Assembly (NCBI RefSeq): GCF_014699035.1
Contig: NZ_JACXAA010000010.1
Span: 62,001 to 126,000 of the forward strand
Origin: Spirosoma validum
Lineage (GTDB): Bacteria; Bacteroidota; Bacteroidia; Cytophagales; Spirosomataceae
Direction: 5' to 3'
DNA length: 64,000 nt
Shown: one piece after another, positions 26,210-34,071 of the stretch
How the letters are laid out: each line of letters opens with the position of its first letter
Numbering within the stretch: position 1 is the first letter of the stretch
Made by a program: the position numbers and the translations under genes
Notes under the pieces: model-generated
The model's input: the letters and a program-made list of their open reading frames with translations, nothing else
The model's database searches: none
What the model was told of the DNA's origin: nothing

Positions 26210-26269
26210 ACGAACGACCCTACTAACCAGATTTATCCTTAAGTAAGTCTGGTTAGTAGGGTCGTTCGT
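26210..26269. terminator. Very strong 22-bp perfect hairpin
   Basis: acgaacgaccctactaacca plus ga (26210-26231) is the exact reverse complement of 26248-26269, with a 16-base loop. A T-containing stretch (tgttttaaatt) follows. It lies about 65 bases past the end of the leftward GIY-YIG gene and after the decayed module, and could serve both strands. Confidence 0.65.
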
Positions 26270-26335
26270 TGTTTTAAATTATTCTAAAAGAATTGAAACT
26301 ATAGGTGTGTTTATTTACGGCCTGAATACCTTTAG

Positions 26336-26902
26336 CTATCTTTTTCTGTAAAGCTGAATTTGTTTAGTTCGAGTACTTACGCCTACAGCCAGATAATCTG
26401 GTCGGACCTGTAGCACATGTCGGCCACGGATAACCAACCCTTTGAAGCGCCTTAACCAAGATTCAACATCTTCAGGCTTGTAATACTTCGTGTTTCCAAA
26501 AGAACGGCTCGATTCCAGGCCGAAAGCTTCGCGAAGGTAGTCGAACGCAACGGGCGTAATGTTGTGCTTGAGGCAGATGAGCGGTTTACTTAAGTAACCC
26601 GATGTCGACTGGGCAGTGGGAGGCTTATTATGAACCGGCCTAAACTTAGAAATAGCCTCCTGTTCCAGTCGATCCAAGTCAATTTCTTCGCAGGGGAAAA
26701 AATTATACCGAACGAATTCTTTGCCGGAGAATCGGTGGGTAATGAGCTGCGAATACAGATTTTTTGTCTGCCCAACATAAGTGACCTCATCATTATCATC
26801 GATCAAATAATAGACGCAGGGCTGGTTCTGAAATTGTCTCGCGTTATCGAGAATTTCGCTTAAATCAAGGTGTTTCTGGTGCATTTTTAGCGCGTTTTTC
26901 AT
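26336..26902 (-). CDS. GIY-YIG nuclease-fold protein
   Basis: The 188-residue protein has the GIY-YIG layout: VYYL (residues 30-33), TYVGQTKN with YVG at 42-44, Arg57 in THRF, Glu82 in LEQEAISKF and Asn92 in VHNK. These occupy the positions of the catalytic Tyr, Tyr, Arg, Glu and Asn, although the first motif is VYY instead of GIY. Residues 100-188 form a second, basic region that may bind DNA (YLREAFGLESSRSFGNTKYY, WLRRFKGLVIRGRHV). It is divergent from an HTH gene with a 78-base shared promoter region. The role could be in a mobile element, a homing-type function or repair; the sequence does not decide. Confidence 0.8.
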   Translation of the reverse strand: MKNALKMHQKHLDLSEILDNARQFQNQPCVYYLIDDNDEVTYVGQTKNLYSQLITHRFSGKEFVRYNFFPCEEIDLDRLEQEAISKFRPVHNKPPTAQSTSGYLSKPLICLKHNITPVAFDYLREAFGLESSRSFGNTKYYKPEDVESWLRRFKGLVIRGRHVLQVRPDYLAVGVSTRTKQIQLYRKR

Positions 26903-26969
26903 GTATTAAATATACTACTAAAAATACTTATATACAACAAAAAAGGCCTATATTTTTTCAACTTTTTTT

Positions 26970-26977
26970 TACCTTTG
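26970..26977 (+). promoter_or_regulatory. TAnnTTTG -7 box directly before the HTH gene
   Basis: TACCTTTG matches the Bacteroidota -7 consensus and ends three bases before the ATG at 26981. If used, the transcript would be leaderless or nearly so. No clear -33 TTTG is seen, so support is partial. Confidence 0.35.
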
Positions 26978-26980
26978 AGC

Positions 26981-27223
26981 ATGAGCGGACGGAAACAAAA
27001 AAAGCAGGATATTCAGGGGAAATGGTTAAGGGAAGCCCTAGCCAAACAAGGGGTTACGGTGTACCGATTAGCTAAAGAATTAGGCTACAGTCGGGAGAAA
27101 TTTTATCGGCACATTAACAACAAAACGTACCTAAGCAGTGAGTCGCTGGCGGAGATTGCGCGTAAGTTTCCGACGATGAACATGCGATTTGTCTTAACTG
27201 GCGAAGGGACGCCGACGCTCTAG
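26981..27223 (+). CDS. Small helix-turn-helix DNA-binding protein
   Basis: From ATG 26981 the frame encodes 80 residues with a basic N-terminus (SGRKQKKQ). A helix-turn-helix of XRE/phage-repressor type follows at about 16-50 (LAKQGVTVYRLAKELGYSRE, KFYRHINNKTYLSSESLAEI), then a short dimerisation-like tail (FPTMNMRFVLTGEG). The 'MNxxWLLTGEG-like' ending is typical of Bacteroidota phage and mobile-element repressors. It is divergent from the GIY-YIG gene and may control that gene and itself. Confidence 0.8.
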   Translation: MSGRKQKKQDIQGKWLREALAKQGVTVYRLAKELGYSREKFYRHINNKTYLSSESLAEIARKFPTMNMRFVLTGEGTPTL

Positions 27224-27420
27224 TTGAGAGATTGTGTGACTTTGTTTTTGATTGATTGTCGGCTAGATTCTGGCGGGTGCTAATTCTTATGCGTCTTCGT
27301 TGCAGATGCACACAGCGAACAGGTTCAGTAGCTTTAGTCAACTAAATACAAGAGCTTTTGTGGTTGGTAAACAGATTAGTCTGGAGTCGGTTAGTACGAT
27401 ACACCTATTCGTACATGCTC

Positions 27421-28284
27421 ATGAAAACAACTCGTCAACTCATCCTACTGGGACTGTGGAGTATTCTGATACCAGCCTATGCCCAAAAGACTAAAAAGGA
27501 AGCATCTACAACGGCTAAATCAGTAATTGTTGCACAAGGAGAAATTGTGCGCTGGCCCGGAAACTGTTTGCGATGCAGCTTCGAAAAACGGGCTTGGGCT
27601 GCTGTAAACGGTACGTGTTATTATCCAGTTGATATGGATATGAAGTCCGGCACCTATACTATCTCCCGCCGGACGACGGGTGGAAAACTCGAAAGTGCTC
27701 GACTGATCGTAACGGAAAAGCCGTGTGTTCAGGAAGACTTCACGAATTTTCCGAAGAAGGAGTATGTAAACGTATCGACTCAGAACCAGGCTCGTGCGGC
27801 TAAAGAAGCGAAGCAGGTCAATCCGCTGATTGCTTACAAAGCCGATGTACGGCCAGCCGTATTCGATCTGCCAATTGGCAAGCCTGCTGATCCGCTCCCA
27901 AAAGGTGAAGGTAATTTTGGTGCTTGTCGCACATTCAATGGGCAGCCCCGCGACCGGCATACTGGTCAGGATTATCCCGTCGGGGAAGATAAATCAGTTC
28001 TCAGTGCCGGTAATGGACGGGTACTATTGGCGGCTAATCTGTTTTATAGCGGGAACTCTGTATTTATTGATCATGGCAATGGCTTGATCTCCGAATACTT
28101 TCATTTAAAAAGTTATACGGTGAAGCCGAATCAAACTGTCAAGAAGGGGCAGAAAATCGGTCTTGTCGGCGAGACTGGACGCGTAACGGGACCACATCTG
28201 CATTTTGGCGTCCGCTGGCATGGCGCTTGTGTCAACCCAGGTTATTTACTGATCGATCCGTCGGATATGACTGAAGTTAAGTAG
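27421..28284 (+). CDS. Secreted M23 family metallopeptidase (LytM type)
   Basis: ATG 27421 gives a signal peptide (LILLGLWSILIPAYAQ). Residues about 35-120 form a small beta domain (VRWPGNCLRCSFEKRAWAAV). The C-terminal LytM domain carries the zinc ligands His180 and Asp184 (RHTGQDYPVG), and the HxH pair His259/His261 (GPHLHFGVRW), so it should be active. The predicted substrate is peptidoglycan cross-bridges or other peptides in the periplasm. The gene is alone, with an in-frame ATG two codons earlier as an alternative start. Confidence 0.9.
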   Translation: MKTTRQLILLGLWSILIPAYAQKTKKEASTTAKSVIVAQGEIVRWPGNCLRCSFEKRAWAAVNGTCYYPVDMDMKSGTYTISRRTTGGKLESARLIVTEKPCVQEDFTNFPKKEYVNVSTQNQARAAKEAKQVNPLIAYKADVRPAVFDLPIGKPADPLPKGEGNFGACRTFNGQPRDRHTGQDYPVGEDKSVLSAGNGRVLLAANLFYSGNSVFIDHGNGLISEYFHLKSYTVKPNQTVKKGQKIGLVGETGRVTGPHLHFGVRWHGACVNPGYLLIDPSDMTEVK

Positions 28285-28288
28285 AGTT

Positions 28289-28363
28289 AAACACAAAGCC
28301 ACCAAGAACACAAAAACTATAAAGCTCAGTTTAGAACTCCGTGTTGTCTGTGGCTCTGTGTTT
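28289..28363. repeat. Imperfect long hairpin of 'acacaaagcc' type
   Basis: aaacacaaagccaccaagaa (from 28289) pairs with mismatches to the segment 28341-28363 (gtgttgtctgtggctctgtg plus ttt). Similar cacaaagccac/gtggctctgtg hairpins recur in many environmental genomes from memory. Here it follows the M23 stop codon and may act in termination. Confidence 0.5.
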
Positions 28364-28462
28364 ACTTAATGCTAGTAGAATTTCTCAATATATAAAGCTG
28401 TTCGTAACTCGATCAGAATCTGATTGATTCGGTCTAGCTTGGGCCGATCGGGGAGGGGACTG

Positions 28463-28957
28463 TTAGTCTGCTACATCGACCTGGATAAGTTTTTGTTCAG
28501 CCAGTTTAATCAGGTCGTCGTATTCGAACGCGCCCGCCCGAATCTGTAGTAATTCGTCGCGGTTTGGCCGACGAACCAGTACCTGTCCACTTTCCAGAAT
28601 TTCGATAGCCATATCCAGCAGTCTAAACAGTGTGCATCATGTTGTTGGCATCGTAGTTTTTGTAATAACTCGAATAGCCGTCGTGATTGACGTAGAAATA
28701 AGCCCGTGCCTTTTAATCTAGTTGATTGCGTAGCCCGCAAATGTCTCCCGGCATACTTTCGACAGAAAATCGCTCGGTTGTAGTTGGGCAACTAAAGGGT
28801 GTTTGTAAACAATGCAATCGGCGGGGGCACAAAGGAGTTCGAGAATAGTTGGACGGTTGGCCACTACTATTGTTTTTGGATAAAAGCTCAATAAATCGGC
28901 CTAGCTCGTAAAAGATTACGTCGTTTTATCATCATTGACCTGCTTAACGTAGTGCAG
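28463..28957 (-). pseudogene. Decayed RlaP-type nucleotidyltransferase (DNA polymerase beta superfamily)
   Basis: Three frames together give recognisable family blocks: YVKQVNDD, VIFYELGRFIELLSKNN, then RPTILELLCAPADCIVYKHP and FLSKVCRETFAGYAIN, then KARAYFYVNHDGYSSYYKNY and, after a stop, LLDMAIEILESGQVLVRRPN and RDELLQIRAGAFEYDDLIKL. The N-terminal nucleotidyltransferase active site (GSxAxG) is missing, there is at least one internal stop, and a middle segment is deleted. RlaP-family proteins belong to RNA-repair contexts. The copy is dead. Confidence 0.8.
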
Positions 28958-29128
28958 TCCCTAGAGTTCTATCTGTGGCAGGATAAATACGCCCCGAATG
29001 CAGTCAAACAAAATAAGCTTGCGGTCGTGGAGGTCCTGAATCGTCATAGACCTGCAAAGCAAACGTATCAAAAACCTTTTTCAATTTGTGTGAAAGGCTC
29101 AGTACGATACGTATTGCCTGAATACCAG

Positions 29129-30259
29129 TTAGTTAAATCCATGTTGCCATTTCTGAGCAATGGCCAAAGCTGTTTCTAGCATCGTGGAATTCCAGTTTTC
29201 GACTTGCCAGGCGGAATTGGCTAAACTGGACGAGCGAAGAAGGTGCTGAGCTTGTTGATAATTAGTTGCCGTCTCGAGAATCGTAGAAAGCTCAGTCTGT
29301 TGAGTATGTAGCAAATGATTTTGTAGCGGAGACGAGCTTATATCGAAAGGGACCAATGGAAGAAATAGATTCTCTGGCGGTATGGTGTTGGTATAAGTCG
29401 TTATGATGTCATCCATTCTTAAAAAATCCTCCTGAAATAAGCGCCGACTTTCTTCTGTTATCAGTCCGCTGCCAAGCTGCTCAAGCACCACAAAATTCAG
29501 ATTGGGGCATTGCGCGATTACCTGCTCCAGCAATTCAAACACTTCCATTGGAACAGCCTCATCGTGTGTATCGCGTCTGATTCGTTTTTCCGGTTCTGTC
29601 GAAGACGATGTCCAGCTTCCACCCGAAATATGAATTTCGCGTACTCGATCCAGCGGGTAAAGCGAAAGCAAATCGGAAACAGCAACACTAAAATTCTGAC
29701 TTTGGCAATACAGATTGTGCAGATCTAAAATGATAAATCCGTTAATCGGTTCAATTAACTGATTCAGGAAATCGCCATGTTGTTTCACTTCATCCAGGGA
29801 ATAAGCAAACGCCAGATTTTCTAATCCCACCGGGCAGTTGCAGGCATTCTGAATGCGTTTTAGGCGATCCTGTCCCAAGGCAAGCGTTGATGAGATAAAA
29901 GGAACGCTAATGGGGGCACCTTTATGAAAATCCTCTCCCGTCATAAACCCGAAATGCTCGGTAATATGATTGAACGTAAATTCACTGGCCAGCTTCTTTA
30001 AACGATCCAGCCACTCCTGCTGAGCAGTTGTCCACTTCCCCGCGAAAAGGGAAAAGAATACACCATGACCAATCAGCCGGTTTTCCTGACCATACGCCTG
30101 TAGTAATTCCGCAAACCAATCAGGAATCTGATTATGCTGATAAAGCGTATCGAATGACCACTCAATCGCCTGAACTTTTTCCGCTTCAAAAAGAGGAAGC
30201 GTTGCCTGCAAAATGTTGGTATCTACGTTGCAGGCAATAGACGAATAAATTTTAGGCAT
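29129..30259 (-). CDS. DUF692 / multinuclear non-heme iron oxidase (MNIO) family protein with a C-terminal extension
   Basis: ATG 30259 (MPKIYSSIACNVDTN) is preferred to the upstream GTG, giving 376 residues. The first roughly 280 residues form a TIM barrel with the family's metal-ligand motifs: GHGVFFS, HITEHFGF, GLENLAF, LDLHNLYCQ, REIHISGG, RRDTHDEAVP and VVLEQLGS. MbnB, TglH and ChrH of this family use two or three irons to oxidise cysteines in ribosomal peptides. Residues about 285-376 are an extra region (helical end: STMLETALAIAQKW). The gene lies 24 bases after a 51-residue peptide gene ending in two cysteines, its likely substrate. No DUF2063-type partner is seen, so the extension may take over peptide recognition (inference). 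Confidence 0.88.
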   Translation of the reverse strand: MPKIYSSIACNVDTNILQATLPLFEAEKVQAIEWSFDTLYQHNQIPDWFAELLQAYGQENRLIGHGVFFSLFAGKWTTAQQEWLDRLKKLASEFTFNHITEHFGFMTGEDFHKGAPISVPFISSTLALGQDRLKRIQNACNCPVGLENLAFAYSLDEVKQHGDFLNQLIEPINGFIILDLHNLYCQSQNFSVAVSDLLSLYPLDRVREIHISGGSWTSSSTEPEKRIRRDTHDEAVPMEVFELLEQVIAQCPNLNFVVLEQLGSGLITEESRRLFQEDFLRMDDIITTYTNTIPPENLFLPLVPFDISSSPLQNHLLHTQQTELSTILETATNYQQAQHLLRSSSLANSAWQVENWNSTMLETALAIAQKWQHGFN

Positions 30260-30283
30260 AGCGAAAGTCACTTAAACGAACGA

Positions 30284-30439
30284 TTAACCCATACCGCAAG
30301 CCGGGCAGTTGTAAGGTTCGCGTTGCTGCTCACCCTGAGGCGCTTTGGGATCAATGACTTTGTCTTTCGTGCAGGAGCTAATTGTCGTGACGGTAACGGC
30401 TACGGCAATAGCCTGAAGTAAGGGTTTAGAAAGTTTCAT
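30284..30439 (-). CDS. Putative cysteine-containing RiPP precursor peptide
   Basis: The 51-residue peptide starts MKLSKPLLQAIAVAVTVTTI and ends YNCPACGMG. The N-terminal half is hydrophobic and ends in SSC (Cys23), resembling an export or lipoprotein signal. The C-terminal core has Cys45 and Cys48 in NCPACGMG. It lies 24 bases upstream of, and co-directional with, a DUF692/MNIO-type oxidase, the standard arrangement for MNIO-modified peptides. From memory, precursors of chr-type clusters in Bacteroidota carry a similar C-terminal Cys motif; I cannot check this here. The alternative is a small lipoprotein with a metal-binding tail. Confidence 0.75.
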   Translation of the reverse strand: MKLSKPLLQAIAVAVTVTTISSCTKDKVIDPKAPQGEQQREPYNCPACGMG

Positions 30440-30589
30440 GGCTCTAATTTTCTGAGTAAAAAGCAGGAAAAGGTGTGCCTGAGAGAAACAGAGCACAAAC
30501 AATAGACTCAGGCCAGTATAATAGGGTTGGACTGCTACGCATTCTTTTTGAAGATGAGCTCTGGCAGTGAAGAACCGTGATTAAACAAA

Positions 30590-30622
30590 AGGCCAAATAA
30601 GATATCTGATCTTATTTGGCCT
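30590..30622. terminator. 14-bp perfect hairpin
   Basis: aggccaaataagat (30590-30603) pairs exactly with 30609-30622 around a 5-base loop. It lies between the secreted-protein gene (ending at 30762, leftward) and the peptide gene. With the next hairpin it probably insulates the peptide operon. Confidence 0.65.
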
Positions 30623-30631
30623 ATAAAAAAG

Positions 30632-30664
30632 ATAAGGTTCCCTGATCATCGCAGAGAACCTTAT
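30632..30664. terminator. 9-bp hairpin beside the previous one
   Basis: ataaggttc (30632-30640) pairs with gaaccttat (30656-30664). On the minus strand it follows the secreted-protein gene, and the A run at 30625-30630 gives a U run in that direction, so a leftward terminator is likely. Confidence 0.6.
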
Positions 30665-30729
30665 ACTGACTATTCCTAAACCCTTAACCTTTTCTACATG
30701 AAAAACTAACTTTTACTCTTTTCTGTTCC

Positions 30730-30753
30730 AAATCCCGTTTTAAAACGGGATTT
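30730..30753. terminator. Perfect 24-bp palindrome just after the secreted-protein gene
   Basis: aaatcccgtttt is followed directly by its reverse complement. It starts nine bases past the stop at 30762 on the minus strand. It probably forms an mRNA 3' hairpin or terminator. Confidence 0.6.
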
Positions 30754-30761
30754 AATTAAGA

Positions 30762-31202
30762 TTACTGAACGTCAGCGGCTTGGCTGATAAATTGATCGGC
30801 ATTCCAGAGGAAATTGATCATCCGGACCGTATGATCGGCCTGGTTCGTCCAACGGCTGGCTTCGGCATTTTTATGCTTAACCAGTGTATTCGTTACTTGA
30901 GCAGCGGCTTCGTTGAACTTTATACGGTCGGCAGGGCTAACATTTAGCACAGCGGCCGGATTTTGATTGTACAAAGAGACTACGCTCATAAAGTTTTGCC
31001 AGTTGGTAGTTTGTGCAAATTTGTTGTTGTTACGTCCGACATAAGAAGCGAACTGCTTTTGTGAACCATTAACAAGCATAGCACTTGCCGGCTTGGTGGC
31101 TGCCGGGCTATCATCAGTGTTGGTGGTGGTAGCCGCGGTTGCCTGACTTGTCGCTAATCCTAATCCAAGAATTACCGACGCAAAGATAACACGCGTTTTC
31201 AT
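30762..31202 (-). CDS. Hypothetical secreted protein
   Basis: The 146-residue product has a signal peptide (ASVILGLGLATSQATA). The mature part is Asn/Ala/Gln-rich and helical (FASYVGRNNNKFAQTTNWQN, RIKFNEAAAQVTNTLVKHKN, HTVRMINFLWNADQFI). No cysteines or known motifs are present. It is probably periplasmic. It reads leftward, followed by three hairpins, so it seems to be a single-gene transcript separate from the peptide operon. I recognise no family. Confidence 0.7.
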   Translation of the reverse strand: MKTRVIFASVILGLGLATSQATAATTTNTDDSPAATKPASAMLVNGSQKQFASYVGRNNNKFAQTTNWQNFMSVVSLYNQNPAAVLNVSPADRIKFNEAAAQVTNTLVKHKNAEASRWTNQADHTVRMINFLWNADQFISQAADVQ

Positions 31203-31443
31203 TGATTTGTTCTATTTTCGTTTCAACTAGATAACGCACAAAGGTCTATTGAAAGTTCTAAAACACAAAGACTCTACAGGTGCCGGTCAAAATATTATTC
31301 CGAAATTAAGTATTGATTAGCCTTATTTAAAGCTCTTTGTAAACTGGTAATACTGTTTAATCGAAATATTATTTCGAATTGTACGTTTCTAATATATAAA
31401 AAATATTGTCTTCAAATAATGAAAGATTCTTTAAAAAATTATA
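31203..31443. other. AT-rich intergenic stretch
   Basis: No gene seen. The segment is AT-rich and contains the upstream region of the secreted-protein gene; I could not identify a clear -7/-33 pair. Confidence 0.5.
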
Positions 31444-32004
31444 TCATTGGTTGTAATTGTTCATGGCTATTTGTATCCCCATAGTACAAAAACTTAGTGC
31501 AGCGTCTCCAGCTCGGTCTAAATAAGCTGGTAATTGGATCAATTCGTCCTCTGGAAACTGTCCCAAAACAAAATCAACCTGCCGGCCTTTCGAGAAATTA
31601 TTGCCGATTCCAACCCGTAATCGTGCGTACTCCTGGGTAGTAAGTGTCTCATCTATACTACGTAAACCATTGTGCCCTCCCGGCGATCCTTTGGGCTTCA
31701 GGCGAAGCTTGCCAAAGGGTAAATCTTTGTCGTCTGTAATAATGAGGATATTCTCGACCGGAATGTTTTCCTGTTTCATGTAATAAGCCACCGCCCGACC
31801 GCTGAGGTTCATATACGTAGTGGGTTTTACGAAAAACAACTGCTTGCCTTTATGTTGCCATTTAGCCGTATAGGCGAGACGGGTCATTGAGAAATCGAAA
31901 CCATGTTGAGCCGCCAGTCGATCAAGAACCATGAAGCCGGCATTATGCCGAGTTAGTGCGTATTCGGGGCCAATATTGCCCAAGCCAACAATCAAAAATT
32001 TCAT
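31444..32004 (-). CDS. pth: Peptidyl-tRNA hydrolase
   Basis: The 186-residue protein matches bacterial Pth over its full length. It has the N-terminal MKFLIVGLGNIGPEYALTRH with the catalytic His20 and the conserved NAGFMVLD, FVKPTTYMNLSGRAV, ILIITDDKDLPFGKLRLK and GSPGGHNGLRSI (asparagine and glycine loop of the active site). The enzyme recycles peptidyl-tRNAs dropped by ribosomes and is essential in most bacteria. The stop of the SprB-repeat gene lies only three bases upstream of its start on the same strand, so the two are probably co-transcribed. Confidence 0.97.
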   Translation of the reverse strand: MKFLIVGLGNIGPEYALTRHNAGFMVLDRLAAQHGFDFSMTRLAYTAKWQHKGKQLFFVKPTTYMNLSGRAVAYYMKQENIPVENILIITDDKDLPFGKLRLKPKGSPGGHNGLRSIDETLTTQEYARLRVGIGNNFSKGRQVDFVLGQFPEDELIQLPAYLDRAGDAALSFCTMGIQIAMNNYNQ

Positions 32005-32007
32005 CTA

Positions 32008-33876
32008 CTATTCGTTTAATAAAGCTACCGACTCACGATAGCTGGTTTGTGTGCCGTCGGGAAGCTGATAATCCAGACGATACACATAAATACCTTTGGG
32101 GGCTGGTTGGCCGTTAACTTGCCCATCCCAGATAGAGTCGCCGGTAGAAACCTCAAAATTAGCACGATTATACATCACTACTCCCCAGCGGTCATAAACT
32201 GTAAATCGCGAAATGGTTAGGGATGGAAACCCAAAGTGAATGGTAAGCGCATCATTGACGTGATCAGCATTGGGCGAAAAAGCCGTTGGCAAATGAATCG
32301 TACTCGCGCAATCGAAGGGGACCACTATGTTCTGGGAGACCGTGCAATTATTGGTGTCTCTGGCAACAAGAACGTAACTTCCTGCTTTCAGGCTCGAAAA
32401 ATTACTGGTACGTTGGAAAGCCTGGCCGTTGATCGAGTAATCAATGGTGCTCACCGTATTCGCCGACGTAATCAGGATGGCCCCATTAGGCTGTCCACAT
32501 CCTGCAGGCATCGTCTGGACACGAGCGAGTTGAGGCCCTGTGCTGGCGGCTACACTAATCGTTTGGCTAACCGCACAACCCGTGCCATCCCGCGCCTGCA
32601 GAACATAATTGCCGGACTGTAACCCAGTAAACGTATTGCCCGTTTGATACGTCTGGTTATCGATACTATACTGTATGGGATTATTGCCTCCCGAAGTTGT
32701 CATTGTTACTGAACCGTTGGCTTGTCCACAGGTGGTGGGCAAACCCGTTGAGCTGAGAACGGCCATTGAGTTAGCGGCTGGAAGCGCAATGGCTTTGTTA
32801 AATTCGCATCCATTGTCATCACGTACGCGAAACGTGTAGGTGCCGCCAGCCAATTTGCTGAAAAGCGGACTGGTCTGAAACGTACTTCCGTAATCAATAG
32901 AATAGGTTAGCGGAGCTTTTCCTCCGCTGGCTACTACGCTTACTTCACCATTCGCCGTTCCACATTGGGGTGGGGTAGCTTTTAAATCACTAATGATCGG
33001 TCCAGATACGGAAGTAAGCGTAATCGATTGCTCAGACTGGCAACCCGCTGCATCTTTTGCTTTGACGTTATACGTTCCCGGTCCAAGCCCAGGAAATATG
33101 GGCGATGTCTGAAACGCTCCGCCGTTAAGGCTGTACTGCCAACCGGTGGCACCCGTCGCTGCCGTCAAAGCAATTGAGCCACTGGTTCGACCGCAGCCTG
33201 GATTGGTCGGGATAGCGGTAAACGTTGGTTCGATTACTTCAATCGTTACCGGAATAGCAGGGCTTTCGTTCTTGTAAAGAGTCTGGGTAATATAAAACGT
33301 AGTGGTTTTGGTAATAGTTGGATTGAACGTATTGCCTTTCGCAATCGGATTCGTACGCGTCGGTGAGCTGTACCACTGGATATTCTTACCCGTAACGATC
33401 AAACTAATGGGGCTGCCTTTACAATATTTGGTAGGGGATTTAAGTACAATTCGATACAGTTCGACCTTGCCACTTCCAACGATCGTGCAGGTACTATTCG
33501 TCATGTTTTCGTAGGTGCCAATCAGGCTTTCCTCCGTTGGGTTGTAGGTTAGCTTACCACGCCAGAAACAGATGCCTTTTACGGATGTACTACCGTTCTT
33601 GTCAGCCTCGCTAAAATTGACCTGATTTGATACTATTTGCCCCGATAAATAAGCAAGTCCGCCAAACGGCACATTGGGATTCGAGGTTTCCGTAGTACCA
33701 CCCAACGCGCTGCCGTTCTGAGTAATCGTCATCGTGTAGTTATAAACAGCCTGATTAGGGTCCGCTGGATACGTAACGCCAAGCCAGAAACCCGATACGT
33801 CCTGAGCCTGACTTCCAGCGGCTGTCAGAATAAGCAGTAGCAAAAGGCCAAGGGTATTACTTTGTTTCATGACCAA
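32008..33876 (-). CDS. SprB-repeat surface protein with a T9SS type B (gliding-motility-associated) C-terminal domain
   Basis: The 622-residue protein has a signal peptide (LGLLLLLILTAAGSQAQ). Residues about 26-140 form a beta domain (DVSGFWLGVTYPADPNQA). An Ig-like segment follows (YCKGSPISLIVTGKNIQWYS). Four SprB repeats cover about 215-520, each with a 'GxxNGSVxxxxxGGxxPIxYSIDG'-type core such as GNNPIQYSIDNQTYQTGNTF. The end, LPTAFSPNADHVNDALTIHF, VYDRWGVVMYN, WDGQVNGQPAPKGIYVYRLD, is the classic gliding-motility C-terminal domain that routes proteins through type IX secretion. The protein is therefore predicted to sit at the cell surface as an adhesin. A good promoter lies at 33899-33929. 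Confidence 0.92.
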   Translation of the reverse strand: MVMKQSNTLGLLLLLILTAAGSQAQDVSGFWLGVTYPADPNQAVYNYTMTITQNGSALGGTTETSNPNVPFGGLAYLSGQIVSNQVNFSEADKNGSTSVKGICFWRGKLTYNPTEESLIGTYENMTNSTCTIVGSGKVELYRIVLKSPTKYCKGSPISLIVTGKNIQWYSSPTRTNPIAKGNTFNPTITKTTTFYITQTLYKNESPAIPVTIEVIEPTFTAIPTNPGCGRTSGSIALTAATGATGWQYSLNGGAFQTSPIFPGLGPGTYNVKAKDAAGCQSEQSITLTSVSGPIISDLKATPPQCGTANGEVSVVASGGKAPLTYSIDYGSTFQTSPLFSKLAGGTYTFRVRDDNGCEFNKAIALPAANSMAVLSSTGLPTTCGQANGSVTMTTSGGNNPIQYSIDNQTYQTGNTFTGLQSGNYVLQARDGTGCAVSQTISVAASTGPQLARVQTMPAGCGQPNGAILITSANTVSTIDYSINGQAFQRTSNFSSLKAGSYVLVARDTNNCTVSQNIVVPFDCASTIHLPTAFSPNADHVNDALTIHFGFPSLTISRFTVYDRWGVVMYNRANFEVSTGDSIWDGQVNGQPAPKGIYVYRLDYQLPDGTQTSYRESVALLNE

Positions 33877-33898
33877 CAGGATCTTCTCATTAACTAAA

Positions 33899-33929
33899 CA
33901 AAGCTAAAGCGACACTAAAGTAGTGACAA
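33899..33929 (-). promoter_or_regulatory. Bacteroidota promoter for the SprB-repeat/pth transcript
   Basis: On the minus strand TTG (33927-33929) is separated by 20 bases from TAGCTTTG (33899-33906), matching the -33 TTG and -7 TAnnTTTG consensus. The start codon follows about 23 bases later. Confidence 0.6.
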
Positions 33930-34071
33930 TACTGCATTTGTATGATTTATCCGTCGATAGGCAAAATCCCCATTGCAGTCAGTAGATAGTCAGCAGCCGT
34001 TTGTATTCTGATGGCTTACAATCTAAGATTATCAATTATCAACTGAAGACTATTACAACTATTTTTACTCC

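Noticed and set aside
28952..29179. 75-codon plus-strand frame between the RlaP remnant and the MNIO gene
   Set aside because: It overlaps the end of the MNIO gene on the other strand and has no motif; it is probably non-coding.
30284..30502. Longer version of the precursor peptide starting upstream of 30439
   Set aside because: The extra N-terminal residues (MFVLCFSQAHLFLLF...) would come from a non-ATG start and put a second hydrophobic stretch before the normal signal-like segment. ATG 30439 is simpler.
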